The notes beneath the pieces were generated by a model. The model searched no databases. It was given only the letters and a program-made list of their open reading frames with translations, and was not told where the DNA came from. This document shows positions 8,082-16,879 of a stretch of DNA of 64,000 nt, in pieces. The position numbers and the translations under genes were made by a program. Source of the DNA: JASGDN01 sp049841275 (lineage in GTDB: Bacteria; Chloroflexota; Chloroflexia; Thermomicrobiales; UBA6265); assembly GCA_049841275.1 (NCBI GenBank), contig JASGDN010000055.1, positions 1 to 64,000 on the forward strand, given 5' to 3'. Within the stretch, counting starts at the first letter, position 1. Each line of letters starts with the position of its first letter.

Positions 8082-9164
8082 ATGGCTGCGATTGCTTCCG
8101 AACCGGTCATGACCGTCGAGGAAACAGAGGCCCCCCGGACCAACTGGGTTCGCCGGGTTGGCTCGAGTTTCCTGCTCCGGCGCATTCTCCGGGCGATTCT
8201 CACCGTCTTTTTCGTGATGACCCTCATCTTCTTCCTGGTGCGCCTGATGCCGGGCGATCCGGTGCAGGTGTACATCAACCAGCAGATGACCCAGTACGGA
8301 TACGATTACGACACGGCGCGGAACATGGCGCAGTCGCTCTTCTCGATCGACGCCAGCAAGCCGATCTACATCCAGTACGTCGACTACATGAAGAACCTGC
8401 TCCAGGGCAACCTGGGCATGTCCATCAGTTCGCCGGGCACCTCCGTCTCCACCATCATCGCCTCCCGCATCTGGTGGACGGTCTTCAGCGTGGGCACGGC
8501 CCTCATCATCTCGTTCACGCTGGGCGTCCTGCTCGGCATGTTCATGGCCTACAAGCGCAACTCGTGGATCGACAGCACGCTCTCCGCGTTGGCGTCGATC
8601 ACGCACTCGGTGCCGAACTATCTCATTGCCATCCTCATCATCACGATCTTTGGCGTCTGGCTGGAGTGGATTCCGTTCGTGCAGATGCGCGGATCGGTCT
8701 CCAGCGGGGTGAAGACCGGCTTTACCTGGACCTTCATCTCGGACGCGCTCTACCACGCCTTCCTGCCGATCTTCGTCTACGTCCTCACCACGATCGGCGG
8801 CTGGATGCTGACCATGAAGAGCAGCACTGTCGCCGCGCTGGAGGAGGACTTCGTGACGGCGGCGCGGGCGCGTGGCATTCCGGAATGGCGCGTGGCGCTC
8901 TTCTACGTCGGACGCAATGCCATCCTGCCGCTTTTCACCTCGCTGGTGATCCAGATCGGGTTCGTCATGGGCGGCTCGCTGCTCATGGAGCCGATCTTCC
9001 AGTACAAGGGCATCGGCCAGCAACTCTTCCAGGCAATCCAGAAACGCGACTATCCGGTGCTCCAGGGCATCTTCCTCGTCATCACGATTTCGGTGGTCCT
9101 GGCGAACCTCGTCGCCGACCTCCTCTACAGTCGCGTCGATCCGCGCATCCGGGCGAAGGGGTAG
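8082..9164 (+). CDS. ABC transporter permease, DppB/OppB type
   Basis: This is the first permease of an oligopeptide/nickel-type importer. Segments include LLRRILRAILTVFFVMTLIFFLVR (helix 1) with MPGDPVQVY, the family's N-terminal motif, then a periplasmic loop, and the EAA cytoplasmic loop near DFVTAARARGIPEWRV. The start at 8082 (MAAIAS, GGGA upstream) gives 360 residues. An in-frame ATG at 8028 would add 18 poorly hydrophobic residues. It is followed after 6 bp by the second permease and then by two ATPases and a binding protein, a complete importer set. The substrate is probably a peptide or oligosaccharide, since both are carried by this family. Confidence 0.9.
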   Translation: MAAIASEPVMTVEETEAPRTNWVRRVGSSFLLRRILRAILTVFFVMTLIFFLVRLMPGDPVQVYINQQMTQYGYDYDTARNMAQSLFSIDASKPIYIQYVDYMKNLLQGNLGMSISSPGTSVSTIIASRIWWTVFSVGTALIISFTLGVLLGMFMAYKRNSWIDSTLSALASITHSVPNYLIAILIITIFGVWLEWIPFVQMRGSVSSGVKTGFTWTFISDALYHAFLPIFVYVLTTIGGWMLTMKSSTVAALEEDFVTAARARGIPEWRVALFYVGRNAILPLFTSLVIQIGFVMGGSLLMEPIFQYKGIGQQLFQAIQKRDYPVLQGIFLVITISVVLANLVADLLYSRVDPRIRAKG

Positions 9165-9170
9165 TCAGCG

Positions 9171-10091
9171 ATGGTTCAGGGAACAGTCGATATCCAGGAT
9201 CTCTCCGGTCGGGCCGAGAATGTCGAGGCGGTCATCGCCGTGAAGAAGCACGGCCTCGTCCGCACCTTCGTCAAGCGGAACAAGGTCGGCGCGCTGGGAT
9301 TCGCGATCTTCTTCGCCATCCTCATCCTCGCCTTCATCGGGCCGTTCTTCATGCCCGGGAAGAACCCGACCGTGGTGGCGAACATCTATGCCAAACCCAG
9401 TTGGGCACACCCGCTCGGCGGCGACTACATGGGCAAGGATGTCTGGTACCAGATCGTCCACGGCGGCCGCACGCTGCTGATCGTCTCCGGGCTGGCCGCG
9501 CTGATCTCGACCTTCATCGGGGTGGTGCTCGGGGCGATCTCGGCCATGTTCGGCGGCCGGACCGATGCTTTCCTCCTCATGATCTCCGACATCGTGATGA
9601 CGGTGCCGACCATCGTGCTGCTCGCTGTGCTGGCGGCCTACGTGCGGCTCGACAATCCGATGCTGCTGGCCCTGGTCCTCTCGGTCACGGCCTGGCCTGC
9701 ACTCCTGCGGGCCGTACGCTCGCAGGTGCTGACGCTGAAGGAACGCGAGTATGTCGAGGCCGCGCGGATGCTGGACCTCGGCACCGCGCACATCCTCTTC
9801 CGTGAAGTCATCCCGAACATGATGAGCTACATCGTCATCAACTTCGTCTTTGCGATGACGGGAGCCATCTACGGCCAGGTGATCCTCTTCTTCCTCGGTC
9901 TCGTGCCGCTGGCGGGCGAGAACTGGGGGCTGATGATCAATCAGGCGTACACGAAGGGCGCAATCTTCTTCAAGGACAGCCTGCTCTACATCCTGGCGCC
10001 GATCTTCATGATCTCCCTGTTGCAGCTCTCGCTGGTGATGATCTCCAATGCGATGGAAGACGTCTTCAATCCACGCCTTCGCGAGGAATAG
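9171..10091 (+). CDS. ABC transporter permease, DppC/OppC type
   Basis: This 306-residue inner-membrane permease is the partner of the preceding gene. An N-terminal cytoplasmic segment leads to a helix (GALGFAIFFAILILAFIGPFF). The periplasmic motif HPLGGDYMGKDVW corresponds to the HxLGTDxxGRD signature of OppC-like permeases. The EAA loop is EYVEAARMLDLGTAHILFREVIPN (about 200-223). Spacing of 6 bp to the upstream permease and the shared strand indicate one operon. Same substrate uncertainty as its partner. Confidence 0.9.
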   Translation: MVQGTVDIQDLSGRAENVEAVIAVKKHGLVRTFVKRNKVGALGFAIFFAILILAFIGPFFMPGKNPTVVANIYAKPSWAHPLGGDYMGKDVWYQIVHGGRTLLIVSGLAALISTFIGVVLGAISAMFGGRTDAFLLMISDIVMTVPTIVLLAVLAAYVRLDNPMLLALVLSVTAWPALLRAVRSQVLTLKEREYVEAARMLDLGTAHILFREVIPNMMSYIVINFVFAMTGAIYGQVILFFLGLVPLAGENWGLMINQAYTKGAIFFKDSLLYILAPIFMISLLQLSLVMISNAMEDVFNPRLREE

Positions 10092-10181
10092 GGCCGGGGT
10101 GGCGGCATGCACTTGCGGCCGCCACCCGGCAAGCGCGGCATTCGGAATTCGCTCAGACGCATGTAGATCGAGGACGGCTCC

Positions 10182-11309
10182 ATGGCGGCACGATCCACCA
10201 CAACAACTGGACCGGGAATGGACGCGGAAGCAGTGGCGGCACGCAACGCCATGCGCGGAACGGCGGAATCGACTGCCCCGGTCATCCTCTCGGTGCGGGA
10301 TTTCAGCGTCGAATACCGGACCAGTAACGGCTATCTTCGGGCCGTGCGGAATGTGAATTTCGACATCCGCGCCGGCGAGGCCGTCGCCCTGATCGGCGAG
10401 AGTGGCTCCGGCAAGTCGACGCTCGGCTTCGCATTGCTGCGTATGCTGGTGCGTGGCGCCCGCATCGCCACCGGTTCCGCCATCTTCCGTACGCGCGAGG
10501 GCAAGGAAGTCGATCTCGTCAAGCTGAACGACAAGGACTTCCGCAAGATCCGCTGGAACGAGATCGCGATGGTCTTCCAGGCCGCGCAGAACTCGCTCAA
10601 TCCCGTGATGCGGATCAAGGATACGTTCGCCGAGACCGCGAGGGCCCATGGCGTGAACGACAAGGACCTCGTTCGCGAGCGGACGCTCGACCTGCTTCGC
10701 AAGGTGCAGCTCGATCCGGAGCGGGTCTACAACGCCTTCCCGTTCGAACTCTCCGGCGGTATGCGCCAGCGTGTTTCCATCGCGCTCAGCCTGCTCCTCC
10801 AGCCGCAACTCATCATCCTGGACGAACCGACCACCGCCCTCGACATCCTGACGCAGCGGGCGATCATCGACGTGGTGAAGAACCTGCGCGACCAACTCGA
10901 CTTCACCATGATCTTTGTCAGCCACGACCTCTCGCTGGCTGCCGAGCTCGCCGACCGGGTCGCCACCATGTATGCCGGCGAGATCGTCGAATACGCTCCG
11001 GTGCGCGATGCCTTCTACCAGACGAAACATCCCTACACCGTGGGACTGATGAATGCCGTGCCGCCGATCGTCGGGGAGGAATTCACCCCGCTCACGGCGA
11101 TTCCCGGTGCGACACCCAACTTCGCCAGGATGCCGTCCGGGTGCTCGTTCCACCCCCGCTGTCCCTATGCCACCGAGATCTGCTCGCAGGAGCATCCGCG
11201 TCTCCTCGATCTCGGGGGGACGCATTTCGCGGCGTGTCATCACTCCGACATGGTGACCAAGGACCAGGCGGTGTGGGAAGCGATGGAGGCTGTCGCCCCC
11301 GCGGGATAG
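10182..11309 (+). CDS. ABC transporter ATP-binding protein, DppD/OppD type
   Basis: This 375-residue ATPase energises the importer from the cytoplasm. Walker A GESGSGKST lies at 72-80, the signature LSGGMRQ at 190-196, and Walker B LIILDEPT at 210-217. The C-terminal oligopeptide-type extension contains PSGCSFHPRCPYATEIC (about 325-341), the cysteine cluster common in OppD/DppD proteins. The start ATG at 10182 has GAGGA about 7 nt upstream; the first 33 residues are a variable Thr/Ala-rich tail. It is fourth-gene partner of the F-type ATPase immediately downstream. Confidence 0.92.
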   Translation: MAARSTTTTGPGMDAEAVAARNAMRGTAESTAPVILSVRDFSVEYRTSNGYLRAVRNVNFDIRAGEAVALIGESGSGKSTLGFALLRMLVRGARIATGSAIFRTREGKEVDLVKLNDKDFRKIRWNEIAMVFQAAQNSLNPVMRIKDTFAETARAHGVNDKDLVRERTLDLLRKVQLDPERVYNAFPFELSGGMRQRVSIALSLLLQPQLIILDEPTTALDILTQRAIIDVVKNLRDQLDFTMIFVSHDLSLAAELADRVATMYAGEIVEYAPVRDAFYQTKHPYTVGLMNAVPPIVGEEFTPLTAIPGATPNFARMPSGCSFHPRCPYATEICSQEHPRLLDLGGTHFAACHHSDMVTKDQAVWEAMEAVAPAG

Positions 11310-11376
11310 GCGCCGAATGGCCGGTCCGCGCTCCTCTCCGACGCCGAACGACATGCCCCGAAAGGAAGTCCCACGC

Positions 11377-12435
11377 ATGGCATCCCAATCCTCCGCACCG
11401 ATCATGGAACTCGATCATCTCGTCCGCACTTTCGAGACTCGCCAGGGCCAGATCAAGGCCGTGGACGATGTCTCGTTGACCCTCAATGCCGGGGATATCC
11501 TCTGTCTCGTGGGCGAGAGCGGCAGCGGCAAGACCACAGTGGCCCGCATGGCCGCCGGATTGCTGAACCCATCGTCTGGCAGTGTGCGCTTCGAGGGCCG
11601 TGACCTCACGCAGATGTCGAAGGCGGAGTTCAAGGACTATCGCAAGGCGGTCCAGATCATTCACCAGGATCCCTATGCGTCGCTGAACCCCGTTCATACC
11701 ATCGGCGATACCCTGCGCGCGCCGCTGTTGCATCACAAGCTGGTGCACGGGCAGAAGGAGGCGACGAAGCGCGCCCACGAACTGCTGGAACTGGTCGACC
11801 TCCGTCCGACCGAGAACTTCATCAACAAGTTCCCGCATCAGCTTTCCGGAGGCCAGCGCCAGCGCGTCTCCGTTGCGCGGGCAATGGCGCTGAATCCTCG
11901 CCTGATCATCGCCGACGAGTCCGTCTCGATGGTCGATGTCTCCATCCGCGTCTCGTTGCTCAACACCATGCTGAAATTGCGGAACGAGCTGGGCGTGACG
12001 TTCCTGTTCATCACGCACGACCTCGCGGTGGTGAAGTATTTCGCGTGGGAGGGCAATGTCGGCGTAATGTACGTCGGCAAGATGGTGGAGCACGGGCGGA
12101 CGCCGCAGATCATTGGGCGGTCGTTGCATCCGTACACGCGAGCGCTGGCCGCGGCGATCCCGGAGGCCGATCCCGACCTGACGCGGTCGAAGGAGAAGCT
12201 GCAACTGCGGAGCCTCGATATCCCCAACCTCGCCAACCTCCCCAGTGGTTGCGTTTTCAACCCGCGCTGCCCGTACTGGGAGCCAGGCCTGTGCGATGTC
12301 GTTTCGCCGCCGTTGACTTCGGTAGGGAATCGCGAGGTGGCCTGTCACCTCGTCGTGCGGAGTATCGAGGCGGGAGGGACCGGGCTCGACCTGGAGCCGA
12401 CATCCGAGCGCATGGAGAAGGCCGCTGCCGACTAG
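11377..12435 (+). CDS. ABC transporter ATP-binding protein, DppF/OppF type
   Basis: This 352-residue second ATPase has Walker A GESGSGKTT (46-54), QDPYASLNPVHTI (97-109, Q-loop region), signature LSGGQRQ (156-162) and Walker B LIIADESVSMVD. The C-terminus again has a PSGCVFNPRCPYW cysteine motif. Walker B reads ADES rather than DEP, which is common in DppF proteins. The start at 11377 was chosen for AAGGAAG about 10 nt upstream; in-frame ATGs at 11353 and 11317 exist. A strong hairpin follows, then the binding-protein gene. Confidence 0.9.
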   Translation: MASQSSAPIMELDHLVRTFETRQGQIKAVDDVSLTLNAGDILCLVGESGSGKTTVARMAAGLLNPSSGSVRFEGRDLTQMSKAEFKDYRKAVQIIHQDPYASLNPVHTIGDTLRAPLLHHKLVHGQKEATKRAHELLELVDLRPTENFINKFPHQLSGGQRQRVSVARAMALNPRLIIADESVSMVDVSIRVSLLNTMLKLRNELGVTFLFITHDLAVVKYFAWEGNVGVMYVGKMVEHGRTPQIIGRSLHPYTRALAAAIPEADPDLTRSKEKLQLRSLDIPNLANLPSGCVFNPRCPYWEPGLCDVVSPPLTSVGNREVACHLVVRSIEAGGTGLDLEPTSERMEKAAAD

Positions 12436-12448
12436 GATTGTAGGGGTG

Positions 12449-12497
12449 GCCGGGTCGATAGGCGGGTGGATGTCTTCTGGACGCCTATCGACCCGGC
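12449..12497 (+). terminator. Perfect 16-bp stem after the importer ATPase gene
   Basis: Arms 12449-12464 (GCCGGGTCGATAGGCG) and 12482-12497 are perfect inverted repeats with a 17-nt loop, starting 14 nt after the stop codon. It should terminate or attenuate transcription between the ATPase genes and the binding-protein gene. No clear T-tract follows, so it may act as an mRNA-stabilising 3' hairpin instead. Confidence 0.6.
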
Positions 12498-12811
12498 TGG
12501 CCTACGAGCTGGCTGGAATGGGAACGCGACGACTGGCAGCATGGTCGTGAGCCCAGGACAGGATGAAGGGTAGGTTCTTCCATCGAGAGCGCCCGTCGGA
12601 CGCCGGAAAGGAGGAGTCGCGTGTCAGCCAGGACGCCGAATGACGCTCCTGGAGTCCAAGTCTCACCGTGGAGCGCATGACGTCGATGCGCGTCGTGAGG
12701 GAACTTCCTGGCGAGGAGCCGGTTCGGCCGGAATGCCCGCTGTGGTTCCCGGGGTCTTCGATCGGAGCAGATCCGGCGGAAGCAAGCCGGATTGCCACAC
12801 AGGAGTACACG

Positions 12812-14806
12812 ATGTCGGACATTGTCTCCAGAACTTCGTCGCTCAAGGATCAGCTGGCCAAGCGCTCGCTGTCCCGCCGCCGGTTCGCCGGGGTGAGCGC
12901 AGGCACCATCGCCGCGGCCATGCTCGCCGGTGGCCCCCTGCCGATGGGCGCTGGCCGCGTGGTGATGGCCCAGGACGGCGGAAAAGAGTTCCACTCCGCC
13001 TATCCCTATGAGGCTCCCCCAGCAGGTCACTTCAACTCCTTCGCCTCGACGGGCTCCATTCTTCAGGGCCCGACGACGGTTTACGGCGATCTCATCATCG
13101 AACCGCTCGCGATGTACTATTGGCAGTCCCAGACGTGGGAGCCGCTGCTCGCGACCGATTGGGCATTCATCGCCTCGGGCGGCGGCGCCGCTTCTCCAGC
13201 CGCGAGCCCGGCGAGTGAGGCCAGCCCGGTTGCTGCGACCAAACTCACCGCTGTCGATGATTCCTGGTTCGATGGTAGCTCTGCCCTCGCCGGCAAGGCC
13301 GCCATCAATGCCCAACCGGGTGCCGATACCTTTGTCGTCAAGCTGCGTGAGGGTGTCGTCTGGGACGACGATACTCCGTTCACGGCCAAGGATGTGGTGG
13401 ACACCTTCTGGTGTCTTCGCGTCATGTCGAATGTCGTCTGGAACTTCATTTCCGATGCCTATGCAATCGACGACCTGCACGTCGCTTTCCCGATGTCGGT
13501 GCCGGCGACGGTGGTCGAGCGCTATGTGATCCGCGCATCCAACCCGCGTCCGTCCGCGATCTTTGCTGACTGGGCGCAGAAGGCGCGCGATCTCTTCGCC
13601 AGCGGCAAGACGATCGATGACGACGAGGGTAAGCAACTCCTCGACGAATTCAACAAGTTCCGCCCGGACAAGGTCATCGCCAGTGGCCCGTTCACGATCG
13701 ATATCCCGTCGATCACGGACGCCCAGATGAACCTGGTGAAGAACCCGAAGGCGTGGAACGCCGACAAGGTCGTCTTCGACAAGATCGTCAATTACAACGG
13801 CGAGACCGACACCATCACCCCGGTGGTGCTGGCGAAGGAAATCGACTACGCGACGCATGGGTTCGCCCCGGCCTCCGAGCAGCAGATGATCGCGGAAGGC
13901 ATCCGCATCCTGCGTCCGCCTACATACGCTGGCGCCGCGTTCTACATGAATTTCGGCAAGCTGGGGCAGGCGTTCGGGGACAAGCGGGTGCGCCAGGGCC
14001 TCGCCCACGCCATCGACCGCGCCCAGAATGGCACGGTTTCGCTTGGCGAGTCCGGCGTGCCGGTGAAGTTCATGGCCGGATTCTCCGACAACAGCGTGCC
14101 GGTCTGGATCTCGGAGGCGGATCAGGGCAAGCTGGACACCTACGATTTGGATACTGACAAGGCGGCGGCGCTCTTGCAGGAAGGTGGTTGGACCAAGGAC
14201 GGCGATACCTGGAAGACGCCGGACGGCAATGCCGCCGCTTTCGAGCTCACCTTCCCTGCTGAGTACGCCGACTACTCCGCGACGGGTGCCGACCTGGCCG
14301 ACCAACTGACGAACTGGGGTATTCAGGCGACGCCACGCGCCGTGACCTACACCCAGATCTATGTCGACTGGGATAAGGGCAACTTCGATTGTGGCATTGG
14401 CGGTTGGGGTTCCTCCAACAATCCGCACCCGCACTTCTCGTTCGTGGTGCCATTCATGACCCGCAACTACCCGATTGCCATCAACAATGGAGGCAAGGGC
14501 ATCGACTTCTCGCTCGAGCAGGACACCGATGTCGCGGGCAAGGTGAACATCGAGGACCTGATTGTCGATTCCGCGCGTGGGCTTGACGTCGAGAAGCAGA
14601 AGTCCCAGGTGACCACCATTGCCCAGGTCTTCAACGAGCTTCTGCCGTGTATCCCGCTGTACGAGCGGTTCGGCAACAATGCCGGCCTCGAAGGGGTTCG
14701 TGTGGTGGCCTGGCCAGCGGACGACGATCCGATCATGAAGAACGCGTTCTATGCCGATGGCATTCCGACACTGCTCATGTTCACGGGCAAGATCGAAGCC
14801 GTCTAG
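12812..14806 (+). CDS. Peptide-type ABC substrate-binding protein (SBP family 5)
   Basis: The start at 12812 has AGGAG 6 nt upstream and gives 664 residues; a GTG at 12668 in frame is less likely. The N-terminus has SLSRRRFAGVSAGTIAAAML, a twin-arginine export signal, then AQDGG at the probable cleavage site. The body has family-5 features: FVVKLREGVVWDDDTPFTAKDVVDTF and ETDTITPVVLAKEIDYATHG. An Ala/Ser/Pro-rich insert (AASPAASPASEASPVAA, near residue 130) is a low-complexity loop also seen in other secreted proteins of this window. It is the probable receptor for the permease/ATPase operon just upstream. Confidence 0.88.
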   Translation: MSDIVSRTSSLKDQLAKRSLSRRRFAGVSAGTIAAAMLAGGPLPMGAGRVVMAQDGGKEFHSAYPYEAPPAGHFNSFASTGSILQGPTTVYGDLIIEPLAMYYWQSQTWEPLLATDWAFIASGGGAASPAASPASEASPVAATKLTAVDDSWFDGSSALAGKAAINAQPGADTFVVKLREGVVWDDDTPFTAKDVVDTFWCLRVMSNVVWNFISDAYAIDDLHVAFPMSVPATVVERYVIRASNPRPSAIFADWAQKARDLFASGKTIDDDEGKQLLDEFNKFRPDKVIASGPFTIDIPSITDAQMNLVKNPKAWNADKVVFDKIVNYNGETDTITPVVLAKEIDYATHGFAPASEQQMIAEGIRILRPPTYAGAAFYMNFGKLGQAFGDKRVRQGLAHAIDRAQNGTVSLGESGVPVKFMAGFSDNSVPVWISEADQGKLDTYDLDTDKAAALLQEGGWTKDGDTWKTPDGNAAAFELTFPAEYADYSATGADLADQLTNWGIQATPRAVTYTQIYVDWDKGNFDCGIGGWGSSNNPHPHFSFVVPFMTRNYPIAINNGGKGIDFSLEQDTDVAGKVNIEDLIVDSARGLDVEKQKSQVTTIAQVFNELLPCIPLYERFGNNAGLEGVRVVAWPADDDPIMKNAFYADGIPTLLMFTGKIEAV

Positions 14807-14847
14807 CGCAGATTCGTGTCGCTCGCAGGCCGCCTGCCGGTCTGCCC

Positions 14848-14877
14848 ACCCCTCCCGGCATTTGTGCCGGGAGGGGT
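14848..14877 (+). terminator. Perfect 13-bp hairpin after the binding-protein gene
   Basis: Arms ACCCCTCCCGGCA (14848-14860) and its exact complement (14865-14877) enclose a TTTG loop. It lies 42 nt after the stop codon and is the best terminator candidate for the importer locus. Confidence 0.75.
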
Positions 14878-15001
14878 GTCGCGTTTGCGCAAGCAGCGGC
14901 AGGATCGATCGCCAATGCCCCTGCCGTGAAAGCAGTATTGACCACGATGGATCGATTGTGGTCGGGATGCCCAGCTTGGTCGGATTCATTGCACAATCGT
15001 T

Positions 15002-15022
15002 TATTGGTCTTATTGACCAATA
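15002..15022. promoter_or_regulatory. 8-bp dyad upstream of glutamine synthetase
   Basis: TATTGGTC at 15002-15009 and GACCAATA at 15015-15022 form a perfect dyad with a 5-nt spacer, in an unusually AT-rich patch about 200 nt before the glnA start. This is the size and shape of a repressor operator. It does not match the GlnR (TGTNA) consensus as I know it. The surrounding 14878-15219 holds no gene. Confidence 0.35.
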
Positions 15023-15219
15023 TCGCCCGAATAATCCTGTCACTCTGCATGATGCGAAGGCTGTGGTCTTGCCCGTACGCTTCCCGGTAGCGTTTCGTAT
15101 GGATCGAGTGCACAGTTGTGAAGATCCAAACGAATGGTCGAGGCTCTGGGGCCGAGCCCGGCGCGATGGTTGCCAGCATGTGGTTGGCAGTGTGTGTGAC
15201 GTTTGAGGAGACGCCAGAC

Positions 15220-16590
15220 GTGTACGACAACGAGCAGATTCTCGGGACTCCGCCGACACCGGAAGAGATTTACGCCAAGATCGAGGAAGAGGGCGTCAAG
15301 TTCATCAACCTCCAGTTCACGGACGTGATGGGCATCGTCAAGAGCGTCACGATCCCGGCGTCCGTCTTCCCGGAGATCGTCGAGCGCGGTCAGTGGATCG
15401 ACGGCTCCTCGATCGCCGGCTTCACCCGCATTGCCGAGTCCGACATGTTCCTCATGCCGGATCTCTCGACGTTCGCGGTGATCCCCTGGGAGCGCGGCGA
15501 GTTCACCACCGCCCGCGTGATCTGTTGGGTCCACAACCCGAACGGCGATCCCTTCCCCGGCGATCCGCGCGGCGTGCTCTATCGCCAGCTGGAGAAGCTC
15601 GCCGAGCTGGGCTTCCTCTATAACGTCGGTCCGGAGCTGGAGTTCTTCCTCTTCTCCAAGACCGGTGACGACATCGCGCCGCTCCCGCACGATCGCGGCG
15701 GCTACTTCGACCTGTCCACCGATCTCGCGTCCACCGTCCGCAAGGACATGGTCGTGGCGTTGACCGAGATGGGCATGGACATCGAGGCCAGCCACCACGA
15801 GGTCGCGATCGGCCAGCACGAGATCGACTTCCAGTATGGCCCGGCAGTGCCGACCGCCGACCGTGCCGTCTCCTTCAAGTACATCCTGAAGGCGATCGCC
15901 CAGAAGCATGGCCTGCATGCCACGTTCATGCCGAAGCCGCTCGAAGGCATCAACGGGTCGGGCATGCACGTCCACCAAAGCTTCGGTTTCCTCGACAAGA
16001 GCAAGGGCAAGAACGCCTTTGTCGATGAGAACGATCCGTACGGTCTCTCCGAAGTGGCGAAGTACTTCATTGCGGGCCAGCTGAAGCATGCGCGCGGCCT
16101 CGCCGCCGTCATCGCGCCGCTGGTCAACAGCTATCGCCGCCTGGTTCCCGGCTTCGAGGCCCCGGTCTACGTGGCCTGGGCTCGCACGAATCGCTCGGCG
16201 CTCATCCGCGTGCCGGCGATTCGCGCCGGCAACGTGAACGCGACCCGCATCGAGCTGCGTTGTCCGGACCCGTCCGCCAACCCGTATCTGGCCTTCTCGG
16301 CAATGCTGGCGGCCGGCATGGACGGCATCATCAACAAGATCGAACTGCCCGATCCGGTGGAGGAGAACCTCTATCACTTCACCGATGAGGACCTGAAGCG
16401 GCGGAATATCCCGACCCTGCCGGCGACGCTGGGCGAGGCCGTGGCGGAGCTGGAGAAGGACGAGGTCGTGGCGGCAGCGCTCGGGGACCACGTCTTCGAG
16501 AAGCTGATCGAGGCGCAGTCCAGCGAGTGGAACGCCTTCCGCCAGCACGTCTCCCAGTGGGAGCGCGACCGCTACCTCGAGATCTACTAG
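15220..16590 (+). CDS. glnA: Glutamine synthetase, type I
   Basis: The enzyme makes glutamine from glutamate, ammonia and ATP. GTG at 15220 has GAGGAG 9 nt upstream and gives 456 residues (MYDNEQILGTPP), the usual GSI length; in-frame ATG at 15118 would add 34 unlikely residues. Seen motifs: beta-grasp domain with FTDVMGIVKSVTIP, the metal/ATP site VGPELEFFLF, NGSGMHVHQS (metal-binding His), and PSANPYLAFSAMLAAGMDG. ENLYHFTDEDL covers the region where adenylylated enzymes carry their tyrosine; whether this one is modified cannot be told. A stable terminator follows. Nitrogen control by the upstream dyad is possible but unproven. Confidence 0.93.
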   Translation: MYDNEQILGTPPTPEEIYAKIEEEGVKFINLQFTDVMGIVKSVTIPASVFPEIVERGQWIDGSSIAGFTRIAESDMFLMPDLSTFAVIPWERGEFTTARVICWVHNPNGDPFPGDPRGVLYRQLEKLAELGFLYNVGPELEFFLFSKTGDDIAPLPHDRGGYFDLSTDLASTVRKDMVVALTEMGMDIEASHHEVAIGQHEIDFQYGPAVPTADRAVSFKYILKAIAQKHGLHATFMPKPLEGINGSGMHVHQSFGFLDKSKGKNAFVDENDPYGLSEVAKYFIAGQLKHARGLAAVIAPLVNSYRRLVPGFEAPVYVAWARTNRSALIRVPAIRAGNVNATRIELRCPDPSANPYLAFSAMLAAGMDGIINKIELPDPVEENLYHFTDEDLKRRNIPTLPATLGEAVAELEKDEVVAAALGDHVFEKLIEAQSSEWNAFRQHVSQWERDRYLEIY

Positions 16591-16667
16591 GTTCCGTCGG
16601 GCGGTCCGGTTCGCCATCGCGCGGATCGGGTCGTCGCGGGGGCGATCCCCTCGGACGCAGCCTGAGC

Positions 16668-16705
16668 GCACCATCCCCGGCGGATACGTCCGCCGGGGAT
16701 GGTGC
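16668..16705 (+). terminator. Perfect 17-bp hairpin after glnA
   Basis: Arms 16668-16684 and 16689-16705 are exact inverted repeats (core CATCCCCGGCGGA) with a TACG tetraloop. It begins 78 nt after the glnA stop. No T-run follows directly. The rest of 16591-16879 shows nothing else supported. Confidence 0.75.
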
Positions 16706-16879
16706 CGTTCGGGGTGTGGGAACGAGAAGCACCGGTACGGGCACGGGACGTTGCCCCGCTTACCGATACATCGCCCTTACAGGGAACGACCTATCTGGGT
16801 TGGCCACCCTGCCGAGTATTGCCGTCCGCGCGGGAGGACTGGGTGTTTTTTCGGGTGGGCGTGCCTTTCCGGCGCAACC

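Noticed and set aside
12485..15259. Open frame of 924 codons antisense to the binding protein and glnA start
   Set aside because: Compositional shadow of two well-supported genes and their spacer; no recognisable domain.
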